From Bradyrhizobium murdochi (lineage in GTDB: Bacteria; Pseudomonadota; Alphaproteobacteria; Rhizobiales; Xanthobacteraceae), in contig NZ_AXAU01000011.1 of the NCBI RefSeq assembly GCF_000472965.1, positions 176,373 to 240,372 on the forward strand: 64,000 bases of DNA, in the 5' to 3' direction. Positions 18,339 through 26,700 of this stretch are shown piece by piece. Position 1 is the first letter of the stretch. Each line of letters opens with the position of its first letter. The notes under the pieces were generated by a model. It did no database searches. It was not told the DNA's origin and worked only from the letters and a program-made list of their open reading frames with translations. Made by a program: the position numbers and the translations under genes.

Positions 18339-19214
18339 TCAGACGCGGCCAGATTCGTCCGGCGATGAAGCATCCGCGGCATGCGGCGTCGCACGCGGTA
18401 CCGGATCGAACAGCGAAAACAGCATCAGGCCGGCGAGAAATCCGCCGATATGCGCCTGCCAGGCAACACTGGCGCCTTCCGCGCCGATCGAGATTGATCC
18501 GAGGCCGAAGATGATGTTGACGCCGAACCACACCGCCAGAAATCCGAGCACGCGCGCGTTGCGCAACGCCCGGGAAAGCGACAGCGCCGGAACCTTCGCG
18601 GCGGCATCCGCATCGCCCCGGTGGAACGAAAGAAAACTTCCCCGCACGAAGGCAAACCGGATGGCGGCGGCCATGGCGCCGGATACCGAGGCCGAAGCGC
18701 CGATCATTGGCGCGATCGTGTGTTCATGGGTGACGAGATGCGCCATGGCGCCCGCCGCGGCTGTCACCGCCATGAAGACGAAGAACCTGACGGCACCGAA
18801 CCGGCGCGCCAGCGCGCTGCCGAACGGCAACAGCCACAACAGGTTGAAACCGATATGGCTGAGATTGGCATGCAGCAGCGAATAGGTGACGAAGGTCCAT
18901 ACCTTGGCGCCCTCCCCGCCGGGAAAGGTGATGTTGAGTAAGTTAGAGTCGTAGCGCTTCGGAATGAAGCCGAAGACGTCGATGGTCCAGTTCTCCAGAT
19001 CAACCGGCAGCAGCACCCGCAAATGAATCGCAGCGATCAATGCGATATAGGCCGTGAGCGCGCCCGGTAACGTCAAGATCGGCTCGTGCGGGGCGTCCGG
19101 CGGCTCGACCGGGGATGAGTAAGACTGGGATTCCAAGGGGTCCAGGACCTTAGCTGGCGGCTTCGAGTCGTATGGGCCCAGATAGGCGGCTTTGCCCGCC
19201 CTGTGCAAGTGCAC
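18339..19214 (-). CDS. Rhomboid family intramembrane serine protease
   Basis: About 270-290 residues with six to seven hydrophobic helices. Rhomboid features: the HANLSHIGFNLLWLLPFGSALARRFG block (conserved HxGFN... helix), the nucleophile in GASASVSGAMAA (Ser of GAS), and the catalytic His in AHIGGFLAG. The Asn-His pair of the HIGFN helix supports the oxyanion. The start is unclear: the open frame runs back into a palindromic repeat, and GTG 19214 or TTG 19208 are the last plausible starts before the conserved region. It would cut single-pass membrane proteins in the inner membrane; substrate unknown. Confidence 0.85.
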   Translation of the reverse strand: MHLHRAGKAAYLGPYDSKPPAKVLDPLESQSYSSPVEPPDAPHEPILTLPGALTAYIALIAAIHLRVLLPVDLENWTIDVFGFIPKRYDSNLLNITFPGGEGAKVWTFVTYSLLHANLSHIGFNLLWLLPFGSALARRFGAVRFFVFMAVTAAAGAMAHLVTHEHTIAPMIGASASVSGAMAAAIRFAFVRGSFLSFHRGDADAAAKVPALSLSRALRNARVLGFLAVWFGVNIIFGLGSISIGAEGASVAWQAHIGGFLAGLMLFSLFDPVPRATPHAADASSPDESGRV

Positions 19215-19229
19215 AATCGCAGCTATTCC

Positions 19230-19349
19230 CGTGTCCCGGACGCGGCGCGGCACGCAGTGACGCGACGCAGAGCCGGGACCCAGGCTGCTGCGGCGGGTCC
19301 CGGCTCTGCGTCGCACCGCCAAGAGGCGCTGCGCCGCGTCCGGAACACG
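19230..19349. repeat. Nested intergenic palindrome
   Basis: Outer arms CGTGTCCCGGACGCGGCGC and GCGCCGCGTCCGGAACACG pair with one bulge. Inner arms GACGCAGAGCCGGGACCCA and GGGTCCCGGCTCTGCGTC pair almost perfectly. Total 120 bp, able to form a long cruciform or RNA stem. It overlaps the 5' side of the longest rhomboid frame, an argument against that start. Confidence 0.7.
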
Positions 19350-19377
19350 AGACTGCAAAAGCAGACTGCAAAAGAAA

Positions 19378-19406
19378 AAGGGAGAGCTCTGAGAAAGCTC
19401 TCCCTT
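19378..19406 (-). terminator. Factor-independent terminator on the minus strand
   Basis: Stem AAGGGAGAGCT / AGCTCTCCCTT with a 7-nt loop, followed on the minus strand by TTTTTCTTT. No minus-strand gene ends here, so it may terminate an unannotated transcript from the gap above. Confidence 0.5.
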
Positions 19407-19577
19407 GTCTTGCTGGCCTTTTCGCGCCCGGAGCCGGGATCACATCCCCGCCCCCTCCCCGCGCGATGACCAAACTGTTTGATGCCACCTGTGTACCAAC
19501 CGCGCCGGACAGATAAGCCGGAGCTGCCTGATGCGTTCCACATTAAGCGCGCCGCGGCGCCACCGCCAACCTCATAG

Positions 19578-19593
19578 TTAATTTAACGTTAAC
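19578..19593. promoter_or_regulatory. CtrA-type box TTAA-N7-TTAAC before the PAS_5 gene
   Basis: TTAA, TTTAACG, TTAAC: an exact full-length CtrA consensus 145 bp upstream of the PAS_5 gene start at 19738. Confidence 0.55.
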
Positions 19594-19692
19594 AACGCAA
19601 AGCCGCGCCCCACGCGGCCGAATCGCGTCCCCGGCATGGACGCTGCACAGCCTGTCCTGCACAACGAACAAGGGAAGGCGTGTTGCGCAAAA

Positions 19693-19712
19693 GCGGGACA
19701 GATGTGTCCCGC
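19693..19712 (+). promoter_or_regulatory. Perfect hairpin in the 5' leader of the PAS_5 gene
   Basis: GCGGGACA-GATG-TGTCCCGC, an 8-bp perfect stem 26 bp before the ATG at 19738 and just upstream of the SD. It has no T-run, so it is not a classical terminator. It could be an operator or an mRNA structure. Confidence 0.35.
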
Positions 19713-19737
19713 CAAGGCAAGCCGGGGAAAGGTCAGC

Positions 19738-20292
19738 ATGAAACACCCATCGAGCCGCGAGTTCTTCGCCTATTGGGACGCGAAACGCGGCGACGCGCGA
19801 GCACCGGACCGTAGCGAGATCGAACCCGGCGCGGTGCGCGAGCTGCTCGGCGACATCTTCGTGCTGTCCTACGACAACGAGGCCGGCTATCCGTTTCGTG
19901 TCGCCGGAACGCGGGTCTGCGCCCTGCTCGGCCACGACCTGAAGGACACGAGTTTCTCGGCGCTGTTCACTCCGGACAGCCGCCGCGAAATCGAGGACAT
20001 CATCAGCTACGTCGCCGAAGAAATGCTGGCGGCGATTGCCGGCATCACCGCGACTTCGCAAGATGGTACAACGGCGCATCTGGAGTTGCTGCTGCTGCCT
20101 TTCAACAACCGCGCGCATGCGCCGATCAGCCTGACCGGATTGCTGGCGCCATTCGAAAGCGATCTCGGCACGATCAGGGATTTCAAGGTGACGTCGTGGC
20201 GCTATCTGCATCGGCCGCAAAAATTCGTCCCGCGCGCCTTGCGCAAGCTCGCGATCGCGCGCGGCTTCATGGTGTATGAGGGCCTGCGGTAG
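19738..20292 (+). CDS. Single PAS_5-domain (DUF1457-type) protein
   Basis: 184 residues from ATG 19738, which has GGGGAAAGG before it. The whole protein is one PAS_5 domain: REFFAYWDAKRGDARAPDRSEIEPG at the N-terminus, RVAGTRVCALLGHDLKDTSFS in the middle and a terminal FVPRALRKLAIARGFMVYEGLR tail. This family includes the Caulobacter motility regulator MopJ. It has no output domain, so it probably works by protein contact in the cytoplasm. The CtrA-type box upstream would fit a cell-cycle or motility link; that is inference. Confidence 0.85.
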   Translation: MKHPSSREFFAYWDAKRGDARAPDRSEIEPGAVRELLGDIFVLSYDNEAGYPFRVAGTRVCALLGHDLKDTSFSALFTPDSRREIEDIISYVAEEMLAAIAGITATSQDGTTAHLELLLLPFNNRAHAPISLTGLLAPFESDLGTIRDFKVTSWRYLHRPQKFVPRALRKLAIARGFMVYEGLR

Positions 20293-20524
20293 TCACGAAC
20301 CGTCGGGCATGTCGAAGGCTGCAGCCCACCGCATGGTCACGTAATCATGCTCAAAAACGGCCCAGAGAAAGCCTTCAAAAAGAGCACGGCCAAGCATTGC
20401 CTAAATGCGAGGCGTCAGGCAGGGTCGAACCACGACGTGGAGCCGGGCCACATCCGCTGAATGAGACGCACCGAGAGAAAATCTCGGAGGCGCGTATTTG
20501 CCGTAACCTCGGAGATCCAAAAGT

Positions 20525-21304
20525 ATGCTGTTCAAGAGATTGGTGCTTGCCGCCGCAATTGCCACTGCCGCGGTGGCGACGCAGGCCCATGCCGACGCCC
20601 TCGATTCGATCATGAAGTCCAAGGTGATCAAGATCGCCGTGCCGCAGGATTTTGCGCCGTTCGGCTCCGCCGGGCTCGATCTCAAGCCGCAGGGCTACGA
20701 CATCGACATGGCCAATCTGATCGGCAAGGAACTCGGGGTGAAGACCGAAATCATTCCGGTGACCAGCGCCAACCGCATTCCCTATTTGCAGACCAACAAG
20801 GCCGATCTGGTGATTTCCAGCCTCGGCAAGAACGAGGAGCGCGAAAAGGTCATCGACTTCTCGATCGCCTATGCACCGTTCTTCTCCGGCGTGTTCGGCA
20901 CCAAGGCGATCACGGTGACAAGCGCGGCCGATCTCAAGGGCAAGACCATCGGCGCCACCCGCGGCGCGATCGAGGAGCAGGCGCTGACCGCCTCGGCGCC
21001 GCCGGATGCGACCATCAAGCGTTTCGAGGACAACAACGCGACCATCGCGGCCTTCGTGTCCGGCCAGGTCGACCTGATCGCCACCGGCAACACGGTCGCG
21101 GCCGCGATCGCCGAGAAGGTTCCGGCCCGCGCGCCGACCTTGAAATTCGTGATCAAGGACAGCCCCTGCTACGTCGGGCTCAACAAGAACGAGCCGGCGC
21201 TGCTCGCCAAGGTCAACGAGATCATCACCAAGGCGAAGGCATCTGGCGAGATCGGCAAACTGTCGGAGAAGTGGCTGAAAGCACCGCTACCGCCCGGCTT
21301 CTGA
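20525..21304 (+). CDS. Polar amino-acid ABC transporter, periplasmic binding protein
   Basis: 259 residues with a signal peptide ending THAHA-like (ATQAHADA, near 23) and one bacterial extracellular solute-binding family 3 domain. Family features: KVIKIAVPQDFAPFG, GYDIDMANLIGKELG, and GKTIGATRGAIEEQ (the hinge block). It starts a four-gene operon (binding protein, two permeases, ATPase) with gaps of 19, 3 and -14 bp. The 232-bp upstream gap holds a CCGAGA-GAAAA-TCTCGG hairpin near 20479. The exact amino acid carried cannot be read from the sequence. Confidence 0.93.
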   Translation: MLFKRLVLAAAIATAAVATQAHADALDSIMKSKVIKIAVPQDFAPFGSAGLDLKPQGYDIDMANLIGKELGVKTEIIPVTSANRIPYLQTNKADLVISSLGKNEEREKVIDFSIAYAPFFSGVFGTKAITVTSAADLKGKTIGATRGAIEEQALTASAPPDATIKRFEDNNATIAAFVSGQVDLIATGNTVAAAIAEKVPARAPTLKFVIKDSPCYVGLNKNEPALLAKVNEIITKAKASGEIGKLSEKWLKAPLPPGF

Positions 21305-21323
21305 CGTAACGCCGAGGCGCGCA

Positions 21324-21986
21324 GTGTCTTACAAGCTGCAATTCGCCGAACTGCTGCCCTACTGGAACGTCCTGCTGTATGGGCTGGTCTTCACGATCGT
21401 GCTGACGATCGTGTCGACGGTCGTCGGCATCGCGGTCGGCACTGCGGGCGCCGCGGCGCGCACCTTCGGACCCGGCTGGCTGGGCCGTATCGTCGCTGTT
21501 TACGTCGAATTGATCCGCAACACGCCGTTCATCGTGCAGTTGTTCTTCATCTTCTTCGGCCTGCCGGCGCTCGGGCTGAAACTCAGCGAGACCACCGCCG
21601 CCTTCCTCGCCATGGTGATCAATCTCGGCGCCTACTCGACCGAGATCATCCGCGCCGGCATCGAGGCGGTTCCGAAGGGCCATATCGAGGCCGGCCTGAG
21701 CCTTGCGATGAGCAAATGGGAGGTGCTGCGCCACATCGTGCTGAATCAGGCGTTCCGAAAAATCTATCCGGCGCTGTCGTCACAGATCATCATCGTGATG
21801 CTGGGCTCGGCGGTGGTGTCGCAGATTTCGGCGGAAGACCTCACCTATGCCGCGAACTACATCGCCTCACGAAACTTCCGCAACTTCGAAGTCTACCTGT
21901 TGGTCGCGCTGGCCTACCTCCTGCTGGCGATGCTGACGCGTTCGCTCTTGCGGGCGCTCGGTCGCGTCATCTTCAAGGCGAGGTGA
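21324..21986 (+). CDS. Amino-acid ABC transporter permease 1
   Basis: 220 residues, about five helices, of the HisMQ/GlnP class. It starts with GTG and follows the binding protein by 19 bp. The family motifs are VELIRNTPFIVQLFFIFFGLP and the cytoplasmic EAA loop (EIIRAGIEAVPKGHIEAGLSLAMS) that docks on the ATPase. It pairs with the next gene as the two halves of the inner-membrane channel. Confidence 0.93.
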   Translation: MSYKLQFAELLPYWNVLLYGLVFTIVLTIVSTVVGIAVGTAGAAARTFGPGWLGRIVAVYVELIRNTPFIVQLFFIFFGLPALGLKLSETTAAFLAMVINLGAYSTEIIRAGIEAVPKGHIEAGLSLAMSKWEVLRHIVLNQAFRKIYPALSSQIIIVMLGSAVVSQISAEDLTYAANYIASRNFRNFEVYLLVALAYLLLAMLTRSLLRALGRVIFKAR

Positions 21987-21989
21987 ACC

Positions 21990-22640
21990 ATGCTGCAGTT
22001 CAGCTTCTGGGACATCCTCTCCAACCTCTTGATCGCCACGCAGTGGACCATCGTGCTGTCGCTGATCGCCTTCTTCTGCGGCGGCATCGTCGGACTGGTG
22101 CTGCTGTTCATGCGCACCTCGCGGATCGCGCCGCTGGAATGGTTCACCAAGATCTATATCGAGTTCTTCCAGGGCACGCCGCTATTGATGCAGTTGTTCC
22201 TGTTCTTCTTCGGCATCGCGCTGTTTGGCGTCGAGGTTTCGCCGTGGATGGCCGCGACGCTGGCGCTGACGTTCTGGACCAGCGCGTTCCTGACCGAGAT
22301 CTGGCGCGGCTGCGTCGAAGCGATCCCGAAGGGCCAATGGGAGGCCTCCTCCAGCCTCGCCCTCAGCTACATCGAACAGATGCGCTACGTCATCCTGCCA
22401 CAGGCCTCGCGCATCGCGGTGGCGCCGACGGTGGGGTTTTCGGTCCAGGTGATCAAGGGCACCGCACTCGCTTCGATCATCGGCTTCGTCGAACTGACCA
22501 AGGCCGGCACCATGCTCAACAACGCGACCTTCCGCCCGTTCCTGGTCTACTCGCTGGTCGCGCTGATCTATTTCTGTCTGTGTTTCCCGCTGTCCTGGTG
22601 GGCGAAGAAAATCGAAGGCCGCCTCAATGTCGCTCGTTAG
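21990..22640 (+). CDS. Amino-acid ABC transporter permease 2
   Basis: 216 residues, with the same architecture as its neighbour: five helices, FFQGTPLLMQLFLFFFGIALFG and the EAA loop TEIWRGCVEAIPKGQWEASSSLALS. It begins 3 bp after the previous stop and its 3' end overlaps the ATPase start by 14 bp, showing tight translational coupling. Confidence 0.93.
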   Translation: MLQFSFWDILSNLLIATQWTIVLSLIAFFCGGIVGLVLLFMRTSRIAPLEWFTKIYIEFFQGTPLLMQLFLFFFGIALFGVEVSPWMAATLALTFWTSAFLTEIWRGCVEAIPKGQWEASSSLALSYIEQMRYVILPQASRIAVAPTVGFSVQVIKGTALASIIGFVELTKAGTMLNNATFRPFLVYSLVALIYFCLCFPLSWWAKKIEGRLNVAR

Positions 22641-23355
22641 CATCCGTGACGTCAGGAAGAGTTTTGGCCCGAATGAGGTGCTGAAAGGCGTCTCGCTCGA
22701 CATCGCCAAGGGCGACGCGGTGGCGATCATCGGCCGCTCCGGCTCCGGCAAGAGCACCCTGCTCCGCTGCATCAACGGCCTGGAGACCTATCAATCCGGC
22801 AGCATCGTCGCTGATGGCATCGAGGTCGCCGGCGCCAACACCAACCTGCGCGAACTGCGCCGCCATGTCGGCATGGTGTTCCAGCAGTTCAACCTGTTTC
22901 CGCACCTGACGGCCGCCGAGAACGTGATGCTGGCGCCCACCGTCGTCAATAAGGTATCGAAGGCCGAGGCCCGCGCCACCGCCGCCGAAGTGCTGGCGAA
23001 GGTGGGTCTGTCGGAAAAGATGGACGCCTATCCGAGCGAGCTTTCCGGCGGCCAGCAGCAGCGCGTCGCGATCGCGCGATCGCTGGCGATGCGGCCGAAG
23101 GTGTTGCTGTGCGATGAGATCACGTCCGCTCTCGACCCCGAACTGGTCAACGAGGTGCTGCGCGTGGTCGAGCAATTGGCGCGCGAGGGTATGACGCTCA
23201 TTCTGGTGACGCACGAGATGCGCTTCGCCCGCGACGTCGGCACCAAGCTCGTCTTCATGCACCACGGCAAGGTGCATGAGGAAGGCGCGCCGAAAGAGGT
23301 CTTCGCCGCCCCGCGAACCCCGGAACTGCAGCAGTTCGTCGGCCAGGTCGGTTGA
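22627..23355 (+). CDS. Amino-acid ABC transporter ATPase
   Basis: 242 residues, the GlnQ/HisP class. All nucleotide-binding motifs are intact: Walker A GRSGSGKST (about 38-46), Q-loop FQQFNLFPHLTAAENV, signature LSGGQQQR, Walker B VLLCDEITSALDPE, and the switch His in LVTHEMRFARDV. It overlaps the second permease by 14 bp and completes the importer. It ends nine bases from the convergent crotonase gene, with no clear terminator between. Confidence 0.95.
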   Translation: MSLVSIRDVRKSFGPNEVLKGVSLDIAKGDAVAIIGRSGSGKSTLLRCINGLETYQSGSIVADGIEVAGANTNLRELRRHVGMVFQQFNLFPHLTAAENVMLAPTVVNKVSKAEARATAAEVLAKVGLSEKMDAYPSELSGGQQQRVAIARSLAMRPKVLLCDEITSALDPELVNEVLRVVEQLAREGMTLILVTHEMRFARDVGTKLVFMHHGKVHEEGAPKEVFAAPRTPELQQFVGQVG

Positions 23356-23364
23356 GTTTCGGCC

Positions 23365-24138
23365 TCAGCGTCCGGTAAACACCGCCGCACGTTTCTCGAG
23401 GAAGGCATTGCGCCCTTCCACCGCGTCCGCACTCAGGCGAATTTCCGCCTGCGTTTCGATCTCGCGGCGGAACTGGTCGGCATAGGTGGCGTGTTCGCTC
23501 TCGTCGATCAGACGGCGCGTCGCGACCAGCGCCCGCGTCGGGCCATCAGCGAGCCGGCGCGCCAGCTCAAGCGCCCCGTCACGAAGCGCCGCATCGTCGA
23601 ACACTTCGCGGACCAATCCCCATTCCCTTGCCAGGTCGGCAGACAGCGGCTCGTTGGTCATCATCAATTCGAGCGCGCGTTGCCGGCCGACGAGGCGCGG
23701 CAACAGCCAGGTCGAGCCGAGATCGGGGACCAGCGCGATGCGGCTGAACACCTGAATGAAGCGAGCCGAACGCGCGGCAACAATCATGTCGCCCGCCATC
23801 GCAAGGCTGAATCCGCCGCCGGCCGCCACGCCGTTGACCGCGACCACGACCGGCACGCGGCATTCGCGTAGTGCCTTGAACGCCGGCCAGTAATATTTCA
23901 TCACGCCGGCCGCGATGTCGTCGCCCAGGATTTGCGCCGCCTTGAGATTCTGGCCCGAGCAGAAGCCACGCCCGGCGCCCGTCAGCACCAACGCCCTCAC
24001 CTGCGGATCAGCATTAGCTTCACCAATGGCAACCGCAAGGTCCCCCAGCAGAGCGGGCGTCATTGCGTTCAGGGTGTCGGGCTCGTCCAGTATCAGCACG
24101 GCGACGTTGCCGTCGTGCTCTCGCTTCACTCCGGGCAT
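23365..24138 (-). CDS. Enoyl-CoA hydratase/isomerase (PaaG-like)
   Basis: 257 residues, crotonase fold. The oxyanion-hole segments are GAGRGFCSGQNLK (about 55-67) and VNGVAAGGGFSLAMAGD. The catalytic region reads FSRIALVPDLGSTWLLPRLVG: where hydratases have Glu it has Asp, as in PaaG-type isomerases of phenylacetate degradation. GGAAGGGG precedes the ATG at 24138. No other paa gene is nearby, so the pathway is open. Convergent with the ABC operon. Confidence 0.85.
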   Translation of the reverse strand: MPGVKREHDGNVAVLILDEPDTLNAMTPALLGDLAVAIGEANADPQVRALVLTGAGRGFCSGQNLKAAQILGDDIAAGVMKYYWPAFKALRECRVPVVVAVNGVAAGGGFSLAMAGDMIVAARSARFIQVFSRIALVPDLGSTWLLPRLVGRQRALELMMTNEPLSADLAREWGLVREVFDDAALRDGALELARRLADGPTRALVATRRLIDESEHATYADQFRREIETQAEIRLSADAVEGRNAFLEKRAAVFTGR

Positions 24139-24282
24139 CCCCTTCCTCCGTCCGCTAGCAATTTCGGCCGGGCCCGGCCGAGCGCGAGAGTAACCCTAAT
24201 GCCACCGCGCGCAACAATCGCCTTGTGCAGACTTGACCAAAATCTCTGTTCCCAGCGATACTTGGCCCATTGGACGTGAGCG

Positions 24283-24387
24283 ATGTTTGAGATCGGTATT
24301 TTCTGCGTAATTTTTCTGGCGGTGGCCTAGCTGAAGCCGCGCCTGAGCAACCGGCATTCCGGCAAGAACGGCTGGAATCGCTGCTGA
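24283..24387 (+). pseudogene. Small membrane-peptide frame interrupted by an amber codon
   Basis: ATG 24283 opens MFEIGIFCVIFLAVA and then TAG (24328). In the same frame the sequence continues LKPRLSNRHSGKNGWNRC to TGA at 24387. A hydrophobic helix followed by a basic tail would make one 34-residue peptide if the TAG were a sense codon such as TGG. This is weak evidence for a real gene. The rest of the 354-bp gap (24139-24492) shows nothing else. Confidence 0.25.
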
Positions 24388-24492
24388 GCACGATTAAGCA
24401 GGACCTAAATCAACTGGTACAGAAATAGGCGACACCGCAATCATTGCGCCAGTATCGGCGCAGTGTTGGTCTACCCGGTCGAGGAGCGAGCG

Positions 24493-25656
24493 TTGAGCAA
24501 TCGCTGGGGCATTCTAGCCGTTCTGTTCACGGTGCGGCTCTCCATGGCGTTCCAGTTTCAGAGCGTCGCTGCAGTTGCGCCACTGCTCGGCACCAAATTC
24601 GATGCCAGCCTTGCCGATATCGGACTCCTGATCGGCCTCTATTTCACGCCGGGAGTCGCGCTGTCGCTACCAGGCGGCGCGATCGGAAAAAGGCTTGGCG
24701 ACAAGGCCACCGTGTCAGGCGCACTGTTGCTGATGTTGATCGGGCAATTCGCCATGGTGGCCTCGGATTCCTGGAGCTGGCAAATTGCAGGACGGCTGAT
24801 CGCCGGCGGTGGCGGCGTCCTGCTCAATGTCCTGATGGCGAAAATGGTCACCGACTGGTTCGCCGGCAAGGAAATCGCAACCGCGATGGCGATCTTCATC
24901 AATTCGTGGCCGGCCGGCGTTGCCATCTCGCTTTTGACCCTGCCCGCAATCGGTACCGGCTATGGCGTCAGCGCGGTCTATCTTTCGGTTGCCGCGCTGA
25001 TCGGCCTCGCTATCCTGCTTCTTGTTGTCGCCTATCGATCGCCGTCAACTTCAGCAGCCGCGCCTTCAGCCGCCTCACGGCTCGACCGCAACACCTTGTT
25101 CGCCGTGATCATCGCTGGTCTTATCTGGGGTCTCTTCAACATCGGCTTCGCGATGATTTTCAGTTTCGGCCCCACGCTTCTGGTCGAACGCGGCTGGTCG
25201 ATCACGGCGGCGGGCTCGGCAATCAGCATCGTGCTGTGGCTCGCGGCGCTGAGCGGAACGGCCGGCGGATTTCTGGCCGATTGGACCAAGCGGCCGCAAT
25301 CGGTGCTCGTCGTCGGATGCACCCTGTTCGCGTTGTTGATGCTGGTGCTGCCTCGCAGCGCGCCGGTGATTCCGGTTGTGATTGCGATCGGCTCGATCAG
25401 CGCCCTGGCCTCGGGCCCGATCATGAGCCTGCCGGCTCGCGTGTTGCAGCCCCAGACGCGTGCGATCGGGATGGGCATCTTTTACACCTTTTATTACGCC
25501 GCGATGATGCTTGGCCCGGCGGTTGCCGGCGCCATCGCCAAATGGACCGGCAGCGCGGCGGCGGCATTCGACTTCGCGACGGTGGCCCTGCTTGCCTGTC
25601 CCGTATTGTTATGGGGATACAACCGGATTGTTGCGCCGCGACCACAGGCCGCGTGA
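24493..25656 (+). CDS. MFS transporter (CynX/NimT or nitrate/oxalate-carrier type)
   Basis: About 387 residues and 12 hydrophobic helices. TTG 24493 has GAGGAG six bases upstream; GTG 24463 would add ten residues. The MFS loop 2-3 motif appears as LSLPGGAIGKRLGDKATV, and its repeat in the second half as GTAGGFLADWTKRPQ. The N-half resembles anion and cyanate-type carriers of the OCT/CP family more than drug exporters. No adjacent enzyme hints at the substrate. A CtrA-like site and the PilZ gene follow. Confidence 0.82.
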   Translation: MSNRWGILAVLFTVRLSMAFQFQSVAAVAPLLGTKFDASLADIGLLIGLYFTPGVALSLPGGAIGKRLGDKATVSGALLLMLIGQFAMVASDSWSWQIAGRLIAGGGGVLLNVLMAKMVTDWFAGKEIATAMAIFINSWPAGVAISLLTLPAIGTGYGVSAVYLSVAALIGLAILLLVVAYRSPSTSAAAPSAASRLDRNTLFAVIIAGLIWGLFNIGFAMIFSFGPTLLVERGWSITAAGSAISIVLWLAALSGTAGGFLADWTKRPQSVLVVGCTLFALLMLVLPRSAPVIPVVIAIGSISALASGPIMSLPARVLQPQTRAIGMGIFYTFYYAAMMLGPAVAGAIAKWTGSAAAAFDFATVALLACPVLLWGYNRIVAPRPQAA

Positions 25657-25681
25657 AGGCCTACCGCTCATGTAACCGGCG

Positions 25682-25697
25682 CTAACACATCGTTAAC
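25682..25697. promoter_or_regulatory. Near-consensus CtrA-type box before the PilZ gene
   Basis: CTAA-CACATCG-TTAAC: one base off TTAA-N7-TTAAC, 47 bp upstream of the PilZ start. Confidence 0.35.
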
Positions 25698-25743
25698 CCT
25701 GTCGGCCTTAGGGTCTTCCTGACGCCGAAGGACCGGCTGTCTG

Positions 25744-26370
25744 GTGGCGAAGATGTCGTTTGCGCAAAAGAAAACTACCACTGTGCCGTCCGCGGAGGAG
25801 CGGCGGCGCTTCCAGCGCGTCAAGGTTCACCTGCTCGGCCGCTACATGCTGCCGGATCGCCGCGAATTTCCTTGCCAGATTATTAACATGTCGCCGGGGG
25901 GACTGGCGCTGCTGGCGCCCGGCATCGGCAATGTCGGCGACCGCGTGATCGCCTATCTCGACCATATCGGCCGCGTCGAGGGCAAAATCACCCGTATTAT
26001 CGACAATGGTTTTGCCATGACGGTCGGCGCCACCGCGCGCAAGCGCGACAAGCTCGCCGCCCAGCTCACCTGGCTCGCCAACCGCGATATCCTCAATCTG
26101 CCCGAAGACCGCCGCCACGACCGTATCGTGCCGCGCAACCCGATCGCGCTACTGACCCTCGAGGACGGCAGCAAGATGACCTGCCGCATCATCGACCTGT
26201 CGCTGTCGGGTGCTGCGATCGCCGCGGAGAACCGCCCGCCGCTGAAGTCGCTGGTCATGCTCGGCAAGGTGCAGTCCCGCGTGGTACGAAACCTCGAAGA
26301 AGGCTTTGCGCTCGAGTTCATCCACGAGCAAGTCGCCGAGACGCTCGAAGACGCGGTTACCGCGCGGTAA
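25744..26370 (+). CDS. Protein with two PilZ domains
   Basis: 208 residues in two PilZ-like halves. The first (about 18-105) has RRRFQRVKVHL and NMSPGG, near the c-di-GMP-binding RxxxR ... (D/N)xSxxG signature. The second (about 120-200) has RRHDRIVPRNP and DLSLSGA. Both keep the Arg cluster, so both could bind c-di-GMP; the second has Ala after the Gly. Start is GTG 25744, with ATG 25753 as an alternative. No membrane segment. It lies 330 bp upstream of a LapG-like protease, and both may belong to c-di-GMP-controlled surface behaviour (inference). Confidence 0.85.
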   Translation: MAKMSFAQKKTTTVPSAEERRRFQRVKVHLLGRYMLPDRREFPCQIINMSPGGLALLAPGIGNVGDRVIAYLDHIGRVEGKITRIIDNGFAMTVGATARKRDKLAAQLTWLANRDILNLPEDRRHDRIVPRNPIALLTLEDGSKMTCRIIDLSLSGAAIAAENRPPLKSLVMLGKVQSRVVRNLEEGFALEFIHEQVAETLEDAVTAR

Positions 26371-26700
26371 AGCGCCAGCCGCCAAAATTCCCTGATTTTT
26401 CAGCCTCCAAGGCGGTATTCGGGTTGCCGGATGCCGCCTTTTCACCGTCCGGCACCCGCCAAGGTCGGTTAATGCGGAGCGCTTTTGCCGGCGCATCCCC
26501 TGCTATTGCAGCGCCACAGGAGTTAATCCGTAAAGTTTGAATCAATTGCAGTTGTTTCAAATTTTATTCGAATTCGATTCAAGTATAGATCGAATTCGCC
26601 GCTAGCTTTACTAGTATTCACGTCAAATGTACTTGCCTGACTTAGCGGCGGCGCAAATCCTTTGTGCGAAACGTGGTCCCAACAAGAAACAGGGGCCACT
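26371..26700. other. 330-bp gap before the LapG-like gene
   Basis: Contains a terminator-like hairpin (26409-26443) and then an AT-rich stretch (about 26530-26640), unusual for this window, with TTCGAATTCGA palindromes. It probably holds the promoter of the downstream gene; no exact sigma consensus was found. Confidence 0.4.
26409..26443 (+). terminator. Probable terminator after the PilZ gene
   Basis: Stem AAGGCGG ... CCGCCTT with an inner TCGGG/CCGGA pairing, followed by TT. It lies 39 bp after the PilZ stop. The T-run is short. Confidence 0.4.

Larger units (their letters stand above)
19215..19737. other. 523-bp gap between rhomboid and PAS_5 genes
   Basis: Holds a nested palindromic repeat (19230-19349), a strong minus-strand terminator-like hairpin (19378-19406), a GGGAT-CAC-ATCCC hairpin with C-rich sequence near 19435-19465, a CtrA-type box (19578-19593) and a perfect hairpin (19693-19712). 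No coding frame was found convincing. The terminator has no minus-strand gene above it, so a small RNA is possible. Confidence 0.5.

Noticed and set aside
20380..20402. Sigma-54-like promoter before the amino-acid ABC operon
   Set aside because: GCACG and TTGC are present but the spacing is eight bases instead of four to five, and the -24 GG is lacking.
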